NCBI RefSeq assembly: GCF_007565055.1
Contig: NC_044560.1
Location: 48,507,030-48,571,029, forward strand
Direction: 5' to 3'
Source of the DNA: Rhinopithecus roxellana
Taxonomy: Eukaryota; Chordata; Mammalia; Primates; Cercopithecidae
Length of the DNA stretch: 64,000 nt
Below are positions 1-11,486 of this stretch, piece after piece. The position numbers were made by a program, and so were the translations under genes. Positions within the stretch are counted from its first letter, which is position 1, and each line of letters starts with the position of its first letter. Under the pieces are notes generated by a model, which made no database searches, was not told the origin of the DNA, and was given only the letters and a program-made list of their open reading frames with translations.

Positions 1-1194
1 CCTGCTCCCAACATTAACCTACATAACCTCTTCCTTACACTTGCATATATTTATTTTTTTTTTCAATTTTCCTTTTTCTCTTTCCACCCTGTCAATACAA
101 TTGAATTTGATTTTGTGGATATGTTCATATTGCTATCCTGGCCTTCGGAAGTTGGACTCCCACTGCTGATTGTCTTGTATGTTGGTGTGGAGGAGAAGTC
201 ATTTCATGCCCCCTGCTCTGCCCACTGAGATTGTTCTTTAGTTTGTGACTTAAGTTCTAACATTTTTAACTAAATAGTGCTGGCTATGTGGTAAATAAAA
301 ATCGGCCTAAAAAGAAAACTCTTTCTTCTCTTCCTTAGAAAACTATGCTGTGGTTGGATATAACAAAGAATACCAGTCCGTGCCCAAGAGCTCCTGTTAG
401 CCAGTCACATTTTTTTTCCTGCAAGGAAAACTGGTTTAGGAGAGATTCACCTCTCCCTTCCCCTCCAGGACTAAACAGAGAGACAGGAAGGAAGGAAAAA
501 GAGATGTAACTATGAAGAGGCATATGCTGTTGAGAGTCTCAAACTGTGACCTACCTTTGCCTCATTCAGGCAAATCTTTGAAACTTGGTTTCCTCATGGT
601 AAATTGGAGATAATCCTGCCTACATGATTACATTAATAACATATGAAATATGTGTTTCACAAGACCTCTAAAATAGGTAGAATTTCTGTGTCTTAAAAGT
701 AAGCCAATAAGTGTATGCAGTTGTTGGTAAGAGCATTCTAGGCAGTGAGAAATGGGTCAACAAAATTATAGAGGTGGGTAAATAAGGTGTGCTCAGTGAC
801 CCCCAAAGTGGAACTAAAGTTCCATTCAAGAAAATATTAAGAAGCATAGAATGGTAGGTAGAGCCAGGTCTCAGAAGGCTGCGGATATCAGGCTGTAGAG
901 CTGAGCTTTATGCTCGTTCTGTAAGGTAGGATTAAGTACAAAACCTCCGATGTCACAGTAGGAAATTTGCAGGGTCTCCACCAAGGCCACTTTTGCAAAC
1001 ACTGTACAAATTAGAAAAAATTCACACCTTCCACACTTCTTCTATTAGTCAGAAATTTATCTTTATGAGAGATATACAATGCTATGGTGTCTCTGATGTG
1101 AGTTGTGCTCTCTGGAGATAGGGTGCCCTTGTGCAGTGAACAATTGCAGGAGACACAGAACCTTTGACCTGTGGAATTCTGTGACCCTCAACTG
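1..1194. other. Single-copy DNA, no gene seen
   Basis: I see no long open frame, splice-bounded exon, RNA gene or clear repeat here. The sequence is AT-rich, with only a short T run near 52-63. Confidence 0.5.
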
Positions 1195-1350
1195 CGGAGG
1201 GGAGTGCTAAATTCATCCATTCACTCTTTCAGAAAATATATCCCAAGGATCTCTTAAATGCCAGGCAGGGTGTCAGGCACTGGGGATACAGAGATTAAAA
1301 CACTCTCTGATCTTAATGAATGATGAGACTACATTAAGAACAGGTAAATA
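1195..1350 (-). mobile_element. L2 LINE 3'-end fragment
   Basis: The plus strand carries the reverse of the L2 tail: a CATTCA-type start, then GTGTCAGGCACTGGGGATAC, then a stretch like the AACA..CTCTGATCTTAATGA part of the L2 3' region. It is strongly diverged, as expected for a pre-eutherian element. Ends are approximate. Confidence 0.6.
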
Positions 1351-1527
1351 GGGTTCTGAACATTCCAGTGAATTTATATCAGCTGCTAACTGTGCTATGT
1401 TGAGAAAGGCTGTGAGCCCACATGTTGTCTCTAAAGGATAAAATATCTGGATTGGCCATAGCTTTATCCCATAATCTCAGGAAAAATAAGTGGTGGCATC
1501 CATGGTACCTGACATGCTTGGTTTAAA

Positions 1528-1753
1528 GTAGTGGTTCTTAACTAGCATGACTTTGCCCTCGAGGTGACATTTGACAATATATGGAAACATTTTTGGTTGT
1601 CACCCCGGGGGAAGGGAAGTTGCTGCTGGCATCTATTAGGTAGAAGCTAGGGACATTATTAAATGTCCTACAATGCACAGAGCACCCTCCCCCTCACCCC
1701 CAGAAAAAAGTAATGTTTTCGTTCAAAATATTGAAAGTCGTGGACTGAAAAAC
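1528..1753 (+). mobile_element. hAT-Charlie nonautonomous DNA transposon
   Basis: It starts with a hAT-like TAGTGGTTCTTAAC end. It contains the family landmarks GACATTTGACAATATATGG, ATTTTTGGTTGTCAC, a G-rich run and CCTACAATGCACAG in the expected order. The length of about 225 bp fits a MITE-like hAT copy. I do not name the subfamily. Confidence 0.65.
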
Positions 1754-1894
1754 CTTTATCTCAGTAAACATTGTTCATTATGCTACTGTAACAGTTAATA
1801 TGGGAGATAATAGAGTAGGAGGTAAAATTTCCAGCAACAGTATTCGGTAGAAAAATGGACCTAAGAGAGAGAATGTGATTGTAATATAAGAAAG

Positions 1895-2135
1895 AAAATT
1901 TCTTAATTGATTGGAAATGGAGGCACAGTGACAGAGAGAAGTTAAAAACAGGCTTCAGGATTATAGTTTGAATGACAAGAAAAATGGTGGTGACGTGACT
2001 AGTAACATGTTGGGTGGATGTGATTATTTGTAGGTGGTAAGGAGAAGTAATGGATTCAGCTTTTGATATTTTGAGTTAATAGAACAATCAGATGGACACA
2101 CCCAGGAAGATTCAGAGATATGGGGGGAGTTTGGG
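1895..2135 (-). mobile_element. L2-like LINE fragment (body)
   Basis: Several short blocks match, in order, the reverse complement of the L2 region upstream of its 3' end: GATTGGAAATGGAGG, then GGTGGTGACG, then TTGATATTTTGAGTT. It is heavily diverged and could be chance in part, so confidence is modest. Confidence 0.4.
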
Positions 2136-2789
2136 CCACTGGAAACATCTGGTCATGGGAAGCATTGGCAGTGTACTTGAGAAGTGAAAATGAATGGCAT
2201 CTTCAGACCAGCCTTACTCGATGACAAAAATACATGTATGCATTTCTCACAGGCTGTGGCTTTGGTGGCTAAAGAACTTGGACATTATTCATCATCCTAT
2301 CCCCTGCTTTCAAAGAACTGCAACATCCTATCCCTTTCTACACCCACATTTACTCCCTTCCAGGCTAAATTCCTCTGAAGTTAATAGGTACAATGGAAAG
2401 GGAGATGTGGGGAAGGAGTGGAATTCATCCCACACTTCATCAATTTCCATTAAATTACATGGGTCTTGAAAGATAAAAGGAAAAGGTCTGGGGGCAAAAC
2501 ACATTTTAGGTTTCATTGAAACACATTTTGGGTTTGAGTGTTCCATTCATTCAGCCAGAGACTGTGAAGCAAAGCATTTCAGGGCTAGAACTAGTCCTCT
2601 GGAATCTGCGACCCACGAGACCAAGAAGGGGGGTATTTTGAGTCTCCCTTCATCACAGAGAGACATAGCAATTGCATTTTATGAGAGTTTCCATTTTTAT
2701 GAGATTAGGAACTTACTATTGATGAGACAGAAATAGAATTAAACTTACCTGTCTGTCTTCTTTCTTCCCTCCCTACTTCCTTTTATTTT
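2136..2789. other. Single-copy DNA, no gene seen
   Basis: Two overlapping frames of 64 and 91 codons exist near 2184-2469 but show no recognisable protein signature. A near-duplicate ACACATTTTRGGTTT motif occurs twice between 2500 and 2535. Nothing else was identified. Confidence 0.4.
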
Positions 2790-2860
2790 TCTTCCTTCAA
2801 CAAACATTTATTACATGCTCACTATAGACTTTTTCTATGCCTCAAGGATAGAGAGATGAC
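2790..2860 (-). mobile_element. Possible L2 3'-end fragment
   Basis: A TTCAACAAACATTTATTACATG block followed by a diverged GCTCACTAT.. segment resembles the reverse of the L2 tail. The match is short. Confidence 0.4.
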
Positions 2861-2889
2861 ATTTTATAGTAGTCAAAGCAATTTTGCAT

Positions 2890-3001
2890 TCTGTTGTTAT
2901 CTGCTCCTCACACTCTCCACAGGACAGGACAGGTATTATTATCTTTACTTTTCATATAGGGAGCTTGGGCTGAGAATAGTTGGACCTTACTTAAAGTTAT
3001 A
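2890..3001 (-). mobile_element. MIR SINE, first part (split)
   Basis: This reads as reverse MIR: CTCCTCACACTCTCC, GGTATTATTATCTTTAC and a diverged GGGAGCTTGGGCTGAG segment, up to AAGTTATA. The MIR then continues after the LTR at 3333, so the LTR landed inside it. Confidence 0.65.
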
Positions 3002-3332
3002 TGTTGTCTTTGTTCAAGCCACTATGACAAAATACCAGAAACTGGGTAGCTTATAAAAGCAGAAATTTATTTCTCACAGTTTTAGAGGTGGGTAAATCCA
3101 AGATCAAGGTCATGGCAAATTAGATGTCTGATGACTCAGATGATATCTGCTAGCTGTGTCCTCACGTGGTTGAAAAGACACGCTGTCTAAGGCCTCTTTT
3201 ATAAGGGCACTAATCCCATTCATGAGGGCAAAGCCAAATACCTCCCAAAGGCCCCAACTCCAGATACCATCACATTGATGATTAGGTTTTTAACATGAAT
3301 TTTGAGAGGACACAAACATTCAAACCAGAGCA
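3002..3332 (-). mobile_element. MLT1/MST-type MaLR solo LTR
   Basis: The reverse-strand LTR is recognisable from CAAAATACCAGAAACTGGG, TTATTTCTCACAGTTTTAGA, GCTGTGTCCTCACGTGG, TTTTATAAGGGCACTAATCC, CTCCCAAAGGCCCC and a GGACACAAACATTCA end. It has no internal region, so it is a solo LTR. TTATA before it and ATATA after it may be the 5-bp target duplication. LTR fossil of the ERVL-MaLR group; no coding capacity. Confidence 0.85.
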
Positions 3333-3385
3333 TATAGCTAGTGGTTATATGCCCAGGACTAGAACCCAGCTGTCCTGATTCATCG
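3333..3385 (-). mobile_element. MIR SINE, second part (split)
   Basis: TAGCTAGTGGTTATATGCCC and GGACTAGAACCCAG are the reverse-MIR segment expected right after the part ending at 3001. The two halves rejoin if the LTR is removed. Confidence 0.65.
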
Positions 3386-3499
3386 AGCTGAGTTAGAATA
3401 GCAGAGGAAACTTTGCATAGTGATCCATAAGCTTTGAAAAAAAAAAAAACCCTACAAAACCAAAGCATATGAGGAGGGGGAAAACAGTATAAAAATAAA

Positions 3500-3590
3500 T
3501 CCTGTGACTCAATTGACTAGCTGTGTGAGATTTCACTAGGCTTGATTTCTTCTTCTGTGAAATGAGAATGCAAGATCAAATAAGTAGTTT
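3500..3590 (+). mobile_element. MIR SINE fragment
   Basis: GACTAGCTGTGTGAGATTT, then CTTCTTCTGTGAAATGAGAA and GATCAAATAAGT, match the MIR core and its downstream segment. Confidence 0.6.
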
Positions 3591-3904
3591 TTCAACCTAT
3601 TTTTTTAACAGCTAAAACATTTTTTTCCGAATAAAATATTCTTTAAGACCTTGATACATAGATAAAATTAAAGTGAATTTGCTTATATTGAAATGGCAGC
3701 AGGGACTCCAGAACAGGCCTACTTGATACTTGAACCCTGCTCTATCACCTCCTTCTCTCCCACCAGTGGACACTTAGGCACCTGAAAACCTCAGGATTCT
3801 GCAGAAGGCAGTGTGAAATCTCCTAGGCCACATCTTCCTAGCCTAACCTATGTTTGTAGTCATGATCATCCTTTACCTAGCATGCATATAACTTTCAGCA
3901 CCAT

Positions 3905-3990
3905 GATTTCACGTTTCAGGTGAGGAAACTGGGTGTGTGATAGGTTAAGAAACTTCCCCAAGATTATTTAATGAATGCAAGATGGCACCA
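3905..3990 (-). mobile_element. MIR SINE fragment
   Basis: Reverse MIR: TCAGGTGAGGAAACTGGG, then GGTTAAGAAACTTCCCCAAG. It is followed by a T run at 4001-4014. Confidence 0.6.
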
Positions 3991-4314
3991 ATACCTTGGC
4001 TTTTTTTTTTTTTTCTGCCTGTAGCTTCCTCCCAGTGGATCTGAAGCCTCCTGCTTTGAATTTATCAAAGATAGAAAGGAACTCCTATGTAGTAGTTGTA
4101 GTGTACTGGGATCTAAGGCCTTAGGGAATTGGTCAGTTCACCCTTCCTGCTTGGTGGAGAAAAAGGCTCTCTGTTATTTCTAGCTGTGTATCATGCCATA
4201 CCAGCCTGTCCCATGATGTTATTTTAGTCATTATCTATTAATCAACTGGAGAAAAAAGAACAGGCTTAAATAATATGGTTGTAAGGGAATAGAGAAGATG
4301 GAATGGGGAAGTAT

Positions 4315-4890
4315 ATTCGTTCATCCATTCAACAATGCCTACTGTGTGCTAAGTACGATAGGTGCTGGTAATATGAAAGTAGTCAGAAGAATATGATTCC
4401 TGCTTTCCTGAAGTGTACAGTCCAGTGATAGAAATAAAGCATTCATCAAAAGATTGTGCTAGTCTGAAACAACAAACTGATAAATTCTAAGAAAGAAACA
4501 TGGTTTCTGAGAGACTTGTTTAGAGCACCTAAACAATTTTGAGAGTTCATTAAAAGCCTCCCTGAGGAGGAGGTATATGAAGGCAGAGGGTGAATTTATC
4601 GAATTTATCAAAGATTGAAAGGGAAAGTGGTACAGGGAGAAGGAATGGTCGGAGTACAGGGAAGAAGACAAATGTGGCTGGACTGGAGAGAACGAAATGG
4701 AGAAGACATGAAATGGGTCTGGAGAAGCAGCCAGAATGTAAACCATTGTACTCACAATGACCAGCCAGGCTGTGTGGATGGTCTGGATTTTATCCTGAGG
4801 GCAGTGGGGAACCAGAAGGAAGAGTTGTCGGCATGAGGTGACAGGATCAGAATAAAGTTTTAACAAGATCTCCTTGGATGTTGTATGGAG
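4315..4890 (-). mobile_element. L2 LINE, 3' region and body
   Basis: From left to right on the plus strand: an L2 tail in reverse (CATTCAACAATGCCTACTGTG to 4445), then upstream body sequence with GGTCTGGATTTTATCCTGAG, GGCATGAGGTGACAGGATC and TGTTGTATGGAGAATAG, all L2-like in reverse. The 135-codon minus frame at 4459-4866 is a chance opening through this fossil and lacks reverse-transcriptase motifs. Confidence 0.6.
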
Positions 4891-5179
4891 AATAGGCCAA
4901 AGACCTAAAATATTCTGGATCTTTCTTGCCTTTAAAGTTATTAGACACCACCAGACAGACTTCTGGAGACAGTCAAATAGATTCTAACCTAAGATCGAAT
5001 GACAGCATAATGAAAATATACCTTTTAGTGCTTGAGAATTTGATATATATGGATATATAATTTTTAAAAATAGACCTGATTTTCAATTTGGGTTCATTAG
5101 CTATATGATATCAGACTGTTTCACCTCTCTGTCCCGTAGCTTTCTCATCTGCCAAAATTAGATAACAATACCTACCTCA

Positions 5180-5469
5180 GGCCGGGTGCGATGGGTCACG
5201 CCTGTAATCCCAGCACTTTGGGAGGCCGAGGTGGGTGGTTCACTTGAAGTCAGAAGTTTGAGACCAGCCTGACCAACATGGAGAAACCCCATCTCTACTA
5301 AAAAAGTAGCCGGGTGTGGTGGCGCATGCCTCTAATCCCAGCTACTTGGGAGGCTGAGGCAGGAGAATTGCTTGAACCTGGGAGGCAGAGGTTGTGGTGA
5401 GCTGAGATTGCGCCATTGCATTCTAGCCTGGGGAACAAGAGTGAAACTCTATCTCAGGAAAAAACAAAA
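5180..5469 (+). mobile_element. AluS SINE
   Basis: Complete left and right arms with an A-rich tail. GACCAACATGGAGAAACCCC places it in the AluS group. A small deletion removes part of the mid A-rich linker near 5303. It is flanked by a perfect 16-bp target duplication, AACAATACCTACCTCA, at 5164-5179 and 5470-5485. Confidence 0.97.
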
Positions 5470-5485
5470 ACAATACCTACCTCAA

Positions 5486-6544
5486 AGAAGTTTTTAAATA
5501 TAAAAACATTTAAAAAGGGTGAGATACCTGACACTGAATATTAATTCAATAAGTGTGAATGATTTGTATGCGATTTAAATTTTAGGTTTTGAGCTGATGA
5601 TTCTTTAGTTTATAAAGGAACTAAAAGTCGCCTGACACACAGATGTTCAAACAGGAAAGCTAAACAGATGACTAAAAATTGTTTATTGAGCTGAACAAGG
5701 ACAGTTAATATTACCTGTGTTAACAGGTGCTTCATTGCCATTTCCTGCCAGAGGAACATGTTCCCAGGAGCTGTCTGCTCCAATGGGTTCCCAAGGCTAT
5801 ACAGTATGAAGCGTCTTTGAACATCTCTTCTAGAGGTATGACGTGTGTATTTTAGCAACCTGAGCCCCAAAAGGCCCAATATTTTCAGCAAGACTCAGAG
5901 CTAGAGCATCTTTTGCAATAACAACCAATTTAGCTTAAAGCTGGACACTGTGCTGACCCAGAGGAAAGTCAGCCAATGCTTACTTGGCAACAGGAGCACA
6001 CAGCCAGTTGTAGCCAAAATGCTATCGCCCCATTCACAATGGGGTGCCAACCACAGCAGTCTAACTCTTCCAGGAATGGTGCTCGTCATGTCCCACCTAG
6101 GTCCCCTTTGTGAGGCCAACAGCCCATCTATTGGTGCTGTGAGTGTGGGTTGCTAACAGCTCAGAGATATCCTCTTCCTTTGTCCTTGGCACCCAAGAGT
6201 TTATGCCTCCTCTCTCCTTAGAGATAGACTGCAGGAAATGAGTGATTAAGGTGGGGCTGCAGAAGGCTGGCCTCTTGCCTGAAGAGGCAATTCATCTCGC
6301 TCCAGCGCTTGCTGTAGGATTAGGCTGAAGCTAGCCTCCAGTTGAGACCACATCCACAGTTTTTTCCCCTTGCCTGCCTTGGTCCTCACACTCCCTTTCT
6401 CCTAGGAATATACCCTTATTTGCACAAGAATCTCCATCTTAGACTGCCTCTAGGGAACCTAGTCACATTTAAAGCATTGAATTGTTTCTTGGGAAACCTA
6501 CCAAGGTAAGTAGGAAAGTATCTGTGATGCCGCAAAGTGGGACA
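5486..6544. other. Single-copy DNA, possible old LTR-like part
   Basis: No gene was recognised. Frames of up to 93 codons (5610-5891 minus) have no family signature. The piece at about 6180-6470 ends in AGACTGCCTCTAGGGAACC, which resembles the end of some old LTRs, but I cannot assign it. Confidence 0.4.
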
Positions 6545-6755
6545 TCAGAGAGTCATAGCTAAGAGTATGGCCTGCAGGGCTAGACAGATATGGGTTCTGA
6601 TCTCAGCAACATCATTGACTGGCTGTGTGACCTTGGGAATGTCTCTTTCACTCTCTAAGTATCAATTTCTCCGTGGATAAAAATGAGATGAGTGGATATA
6701 CCTCAAATGAGATGTTGTCAGAGATAACAGTTTGAAAAGTACTCAGCCTTTAAAA
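6545..6755 (+). mobile_element. MIR SINE, near full length
   Basis: All landmarks occur in order: AAGAGTATGGCCTGCAG, ATGGGTTCTGATCTC, GACTGGCTGTGTGACCTTGG, ATTTCTCCGTGGATAAAAAT, GAGATGTTGTCAGAGAT. It covers the tRNA-related head through the core. Confidence 0.85.
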
Positions 6756-7564
6756 TTTTACAGCATGCTGCCTTACATAACAAAATTGGGTGATGAATGC
6801 TTGCTTATCCATTTATTTGATACATCTTTACTGACCCGTTCATTGTATGCAAACATAGGAACCAGGTTTAGGCTAGATAAAGACCAGTCCTACGCAGATC
6901 AATAGTGGTTGTGAGAGCGACAAGTGTCATATAGTAGTGACACTGAGGGACAATGACTTCCTGTAATTGGGGGATATGGGAATGATAATTTTGAGGAAGC
7001 AGTGTGAACATTTTCATGTTTCTGCATGAACATATACTTTATGAACAAAAATGATTGGCAGCTTGGGTTAAATAATGACTGAATAGCAAACTTAGGATAG
7101 TAAAATACCTTAAAGAGAGAGTGAGAGGTTATCTCACTAGAGGTAAGGATTTGAGTCTCAAAGGAGGATAAAACAAGGAGCCATTTGTATACATCCCAAA
7201 AGGTTTTAACAACTTCGATACCATTTCCAGAGATGATTTGATTATTTTAAATAAGAAAGGCATATGATTCTCTCTCTCAAAAAAAGAGGGGCCGCTCTCC
7301 AGTGGTTCCATAAGTTCCCAGATTCATAATTTCGAAATTCCTCGCTCTCTGCATACAGCATGACATCTGCCCTCATCACTTTACTCTAAGGGACAGCATG
7401 TCATAGGGAACTAGTACAGTTGTTGCTGTAAGTAGTAATAAGCCTGGTCTTTGATCCACAAACTTAGTGCTTGCTCACAGGATAAAATAAATATAGATAT
7501 TAAAATTGTATCAATGTTATAAGTTATTAGGTAAGAAACCACAAGTGAATTATTAGTATAAATC
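6756..7564. other. Single-copy DNA, weak L2 trace
   Basis: The piece at about 6795-6900 (TTATCCATTTATTTGATACA and onward) may be a very old reverse L2 tail. The rest is unassigned. The 60-codon minus frame at 7129-7311 has no recognisable domain. Confidence 0.35.
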
Positions 7565-7670
7565 ATAAAGCATGAATTGGGGTTCGGCAGGCAGAAGTGA
7601 ACAAAGGCATTCCAGGCAGAGGAAGCAAAATGAGCTGCAGGACATATGCATGAAAATAAAATATGGGGAT
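7565..7670 (-). mobile_element. L2 LINE fragment
   Basis: AAAGGCATTCCAGGCAGAGG followed by a diverged AGCAAAATGAGCTGCAGG is the reverse of a characteristic L2 segment upstream of its 3' end. Confidence 0.55.
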
Positions 7671-8489
7671 ACTATAAGTAGATAAGCATTTCCACGCTTA
7701 TCATTTAGGTCTACATTTCTTCCCCATTATACATAGCTTATCTCCTTTCTATTCTCATAAAGTACTAGTGTTTGGCCATCACGAATGCTGTCTGAATGGT
7801 GTTCTATTTTAGGGAAGAAAAAATTAAACAAATATTAATATTAGGTCTTGAGGTGATACATTATAGACGATGGAATATTTTTTCCTAAACATCAAAAGCA
7901 ATGTTAATTGAAATAGAGAAGCTTTGATTGCTCAAGGGGCATTAAAAGCCAGCAAGGAGTCAACCTGAACACATGCGTGGATTGGAGCAAGTTGGTCCAC
8001 ATAGCCCCAGTAGAGGGAGATTACCATCTGCAGAAACAAAGAAAGTGATTCAGGGGAGAAAAATCAGGGAGCATGCACAGCACAGGCTTGAAGAAACCCT
8101 TTTGATGCCTGGTGTCATTTTTCTCCATCCTAGTCCTAATGGTAGCTGCCCAGGGCTAAGGGTTTCCCAGGGGATATTTCTGTGGTTAAGAGGTTTGAGT
8201 TATTTAATAACATATTTGGAAAGCTTTCTTAAGTCCACTTTAAATGAAAAACATTAACTTAATGATATAAGAAGACAGCCCTTACTCTTTGAATAATGTT
8301 ATTTTTGGAAGCATGCAAATGCACATACAGAGTTATAACGTTGGCAGGCACAATCGTAGAGATGCTACGAGAACATCTCTTACCTGCAGTAATAGTAACA
8401 GTAATTCCTTACATCCAAGTAGCATTTTCAGTGTGAAAATATTGTTACAAATCCTTTCATTGGGTTCTTGAGGAAGACCACCAGGAATT
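7671..8489. other. Single-copy DNA, no gene seen
   Basis: A 94-codon plus frame at 7973-8257 contains no motif I recognise and has no flanking splice or promoter evidence. No clear repeat was found. Confidence 0.4.
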
Positions 8490-8640
8490 ATGAGAAAAGT
8501 AGGGGCTTTGGAATGGGACAGACATGGGTCCATTTCCTGGCTCTTCCACTGCCATGTTATCTTAAGCAAATATCCTAACCTCTCTACAAATTAGTTGCCT
8601 TATTAACAAAAATTGGAAAACAAACACCTTGCAGTGTCAA
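8490..8640 (+). mobile_element. MIR SINE
   Basis: GGGCTTTGGAATGGGACAGA, CCTGGCTCTTCCACTGCC, ATCCTAACCTCTCTACA and GCCTTATTAACAAAAATTGG follow the MIR order. Confidence 0.8.
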
Positions 8641-8969
8641 CTCTGGATTGGCCCCAAATGTGGAGGTCACCTAACACAGGCTGACATAGTAGGTTCCTAA
8701 TAACTTAACTATTTGTTAAGTGCAGATGAATTAGGATAGCCTGTTTAATTTTATTTTTCTGAAGAGAAAATGAAAACTTAAAAGAGATGAATGACAATAC
8801 CAAGGTCACCAAAGTAGAAAATAAATAAGTTTAAAACCCACCTTTTGTATTCTCAAGATGAGTTCTTTACATGACACCGTGATGCAGTCCCGGGTGTGCT
8901 AATTTTTGAGCAGCTTACTGGGGGGCAATGAAAGTGAGTTTGTAAGGTAAACCTGCAGAAGGTTGATAA
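8641..8969. other. Single-copy DNA, no gene seen
   Basis: There is a purine-rich patch at 8758-8820. I identified no repeat or gene. Confidence 0.4.
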
Positions 8970-9385
8970 AAGCCCTAAACCCCTACCCCACTAAAGATGT
9001 CCACATTCCTGTTTCCAGAATCCATGAATATGTTCCCTGACATGGCAAAATGAGCTTTGCAAATGTGAGTTTAGGATCTTGAGATGGGGTATTATCCTGA
9101 ACTGTCTGGTAGGTGCAATACAAGAATCTTTATAAGAGGAAAGCAGGAGGTCAGAAAGGAAATAAGATGCTATGCTAACGACTTTGAAATGAAGGAAGGA
9201 GCCACAAGCAAGGAATGTAGGCAGCCTCTAAGATTTTCTCCTGGAACCTCCAGAATGAACACAGCCCTGGTGACTCATTTTAGACTTCTGACCTCCAGAA
9301 TTATAAGATAATACAAATTTGTTGTATTAAGTAAGCCATTGAGTTTGTGGTAATTTGTTACAGCAGCAACAGGAAACTAATACAG
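8970..9385 (+). mobile_element. MaLR/ERVL-class solo LTR
   Basis: It contains GATGTCCACATTCCTG, TGAATATGTTCCCTGACATGG, GGATCTTGAGATGGGG, AATCTTTATAAGAGG, CTTCTGACCTCCAGAATTAT and an end reading AGCAACAGGAAACTAATAC. Those last motifs are typical of MLT1-like LTR 3' ends. There is no coding interior. Confidence 0.7.
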
Positions 9386-9627
9386 AATCCAATAAAAACT
9401 TTAGCCCAGGAACTGGTAGAGAAAAGTGGACTTTCTAAATTTAATCTATACACATAACAGTGATGATGTTTTGAATAAATGTCTGATGCTGCCTCTTCCT
9501 GAAACCAGCATTGGATATAATACTCTCATTTTCCTCAACTGTAAAATGGGAATGATAATAATGGGTACAAGAGAACTAAATAGAAGTAGTTTGTGGATTA
9601 TGATACATCAACTAAATTCTGTTATTG

Positions 9628-10030
9628 TGTTAGGCCATTCTTGTGTTGCTAGTATATCTGAGACTGGATAATTTACAAAGAAGAGTGGTTTAATTGGCTC
9701 ATGGTTCTGCAGGTTGTATAGGAAGCATGGTGCCGGCATCTCTTGTGATGAGGACCTCGGAAAGCTTTCAATCATAGTGGAAGGTGAAGGGGAGTCAGCA
9801 CATCACATAGCAAGAATAGGAGCAAGAAGCGGGGGAGGTGCCACACTCAAACAACCAGATCTCATGTAAACTAATAGCAAGAAATCACTTATGACCAAAG
9901 GAATGGTGCTAAACTATTCATGAGGGATCTGCTCTCATGATCCAGTCACCTCCCATGAGGCCCCACCTCCAACATTGGGAATCACATTTCAACATGAGAT
10001 TTGGAGCGGACAGACATCCAATCCATGTCA
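9628..10030 (-). mobile_element. THE1/MST-type solo LTR
   Basis: A full reverse-strand LTR of about 403 bp: TGTTAGGCCATTCTTGTGTT start, GAGACTGGATAATTTACAAAG, TTAATTGGCTCATGGTTCTG, CAACCAGATCTCATG, CCCACCTCCAACATTGGG, and an ATGTCA end. The TTGTGTTGC start and sequence drift suggest MSTB rather than the younger THE1. No clean 5-bp target duplication was visible. Confidence 0.88.
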
Positions 10031-10629
10031 GTCATTATTATATATATGAAGTTGAGAGTTAGTAAAGTGTTCAGTAGTAACAGCCTAGATAGTTCAGCTG
10101 TGGGTTAGAAGATATGCTGGAAATTCAATGAGAGAAGCTTAGATTAGAGAGATTTCAGTTGGTCCAAATAAATATTTTTAAGAAATTTATTCTTAATGCT
10201 TAAATGAGGATATCTAAGCAAATATAAAGAATATTCCAAACATATTAAAGTGATCGTTAGACTGACTTATGGAATTGTAGACTCTCACAGTTGGAATGAA
10301 CCTTAAAGGATCTTGGATCCAGTTATTTGGTGAATGCCACGTTTTCTATTAGGCATACCAGATAAAAGATTCATGGGGAAGCAAGACTGCTCAATTGCAT
10401 GGCATGTTTGGACATCTACCATCTCTTCCGTGGCTGGATCATTGGAATCCCACCACAACCCTTTGAAATAGATCAAGCCCATAACAATGGCCCCTTTTCT
10501 AGGAAGAAAAACAAAAAGAAAAAACATAAAGCTTCTTGCCCAAAGTTATACAATTGGTTAAAGTAATCTCAAATTATTTCTGGGCAAATCCTTTCATGGC
10601 TTGGTTGAACCATGTTTCATGGAAACCTA
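10031..10629. other. Mostly single-copy; possible old SINE/CR1 trace
   Basis: 10274-10330 (CACAGTTGGAATGAACCTTA followed by AGGATCTTGGATCC) resembles the old 'ctggaagggacctt' type of mammalian interspersed repeat. The rest is unassigned. A 74-codon minus frame at 10303-10527 has no family signature. Confidence 0.35.
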
Positions 10630-10760
10630 GGGTATGCTGTATAGGGCTGGGGAATCAATGCTGAGCAAAACAGGCATAGCACTTGTCATTGTGGAATTCA
10701 TAGTCTAGTGGAGAAGACAGATAATGAAACAAATACAATACCACATGGGAATTTCAGGTA
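10630..10760 (-). mobile_element. L2 LINE 3'-end fragment
   Basis: GGGCTGGGGAATCAATGCTG, AGCAAAACAGGCATAGC and GGAATTCATAGTCTAGTGG match the reversed L2 tail in order. Confidence 0.7.
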
Positions 10761-11187
10761 AATAGACCCAGTGGGTGACGTGGAATCACAGGTCAGTAAA
10801 GCCTTGACTCCTAGAATTTTGGTTCCAACTCCAGGTTATGTTTCTTATACAATGTGCCCTCTTCCAGAAGGTAATTAATTCACCATGTTATCAAAGACTG
10901 ACCTATCAATGAACCTCATTTGCCTGTTCTCTTCCTTGGAGTGTGTGCAATGAAAGCTAAAATAATGGCAGAGGGAGGCATGACCACGCCTAACAGCATT
11001 GCCTAAATTCACGAATCACTCCAAAGAATCCCACTGAAGTTAAAGATCCTGAAGACATTTAGAGATTCCTGTGGTGGACTCCTTGCAATTTGAACTTCTT
11101 GAAGTGACCAAGTTAGATGAGCGCACTCCTGGTGTGGGTGAAGGGAAGGAGCAAGACTTTCTTTAAAAATCTGGTTTGTATGCGAGA
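10761..11187. other. Single-copy DNA, no gene seen
   Basis: No repeat, RNA gene or protein signature was recognised in this stretch. Confidence 0.4.
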
Positions 11188-11471
11188 TTGCCCAATGGGT
11201 ACAAAATTATAGTTGGATAGGAGGAATAAATGTTGCTGTTCTATTGTGCAGTAGGGCAACTAATGCTAAAAATATTGAATTGTATATTTCAAAATAACTA
11301 AAAGAGAAGGTTTTGAATATTCTCATTGCAAAGAAATGATCAATGTTTGAGGTGATAGATACACTAAATGACCCAATTGATCATTACACAATGTATACAC
11401 AGATTGAAACATCAGACTATATCCCATACATCTGGACAATTATTATATTAATTAAAAATAAAATAAAACTT
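11188..11471 (+). mobile_element. L1 3' UTR (L1MA/L1PB age)
   Basis: GGGTACAAAATTATAGTTGG, AGTAGGGCAACTAATGC, ATTGTATATTTCAAAATAAC, AGAAATGATCAATGTTTGAG and GATCATTACACAATGTATAC occur in L1 3'-UTR order, ending in AATAAAATAAAA. The element is severely 5'-truncated, with no ORF2 left. An Alu follows directly after it. Confidence 0.85.
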
Positions 11472-11486
11472 GGAAGAATCTGATTT

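Noticed and set aside
4459..4866. 135-codon minus-strand frame as a gene
   Set aside because: It overlies a reversed L2 fossil and lacks RT motifs, signal peptide or domain.
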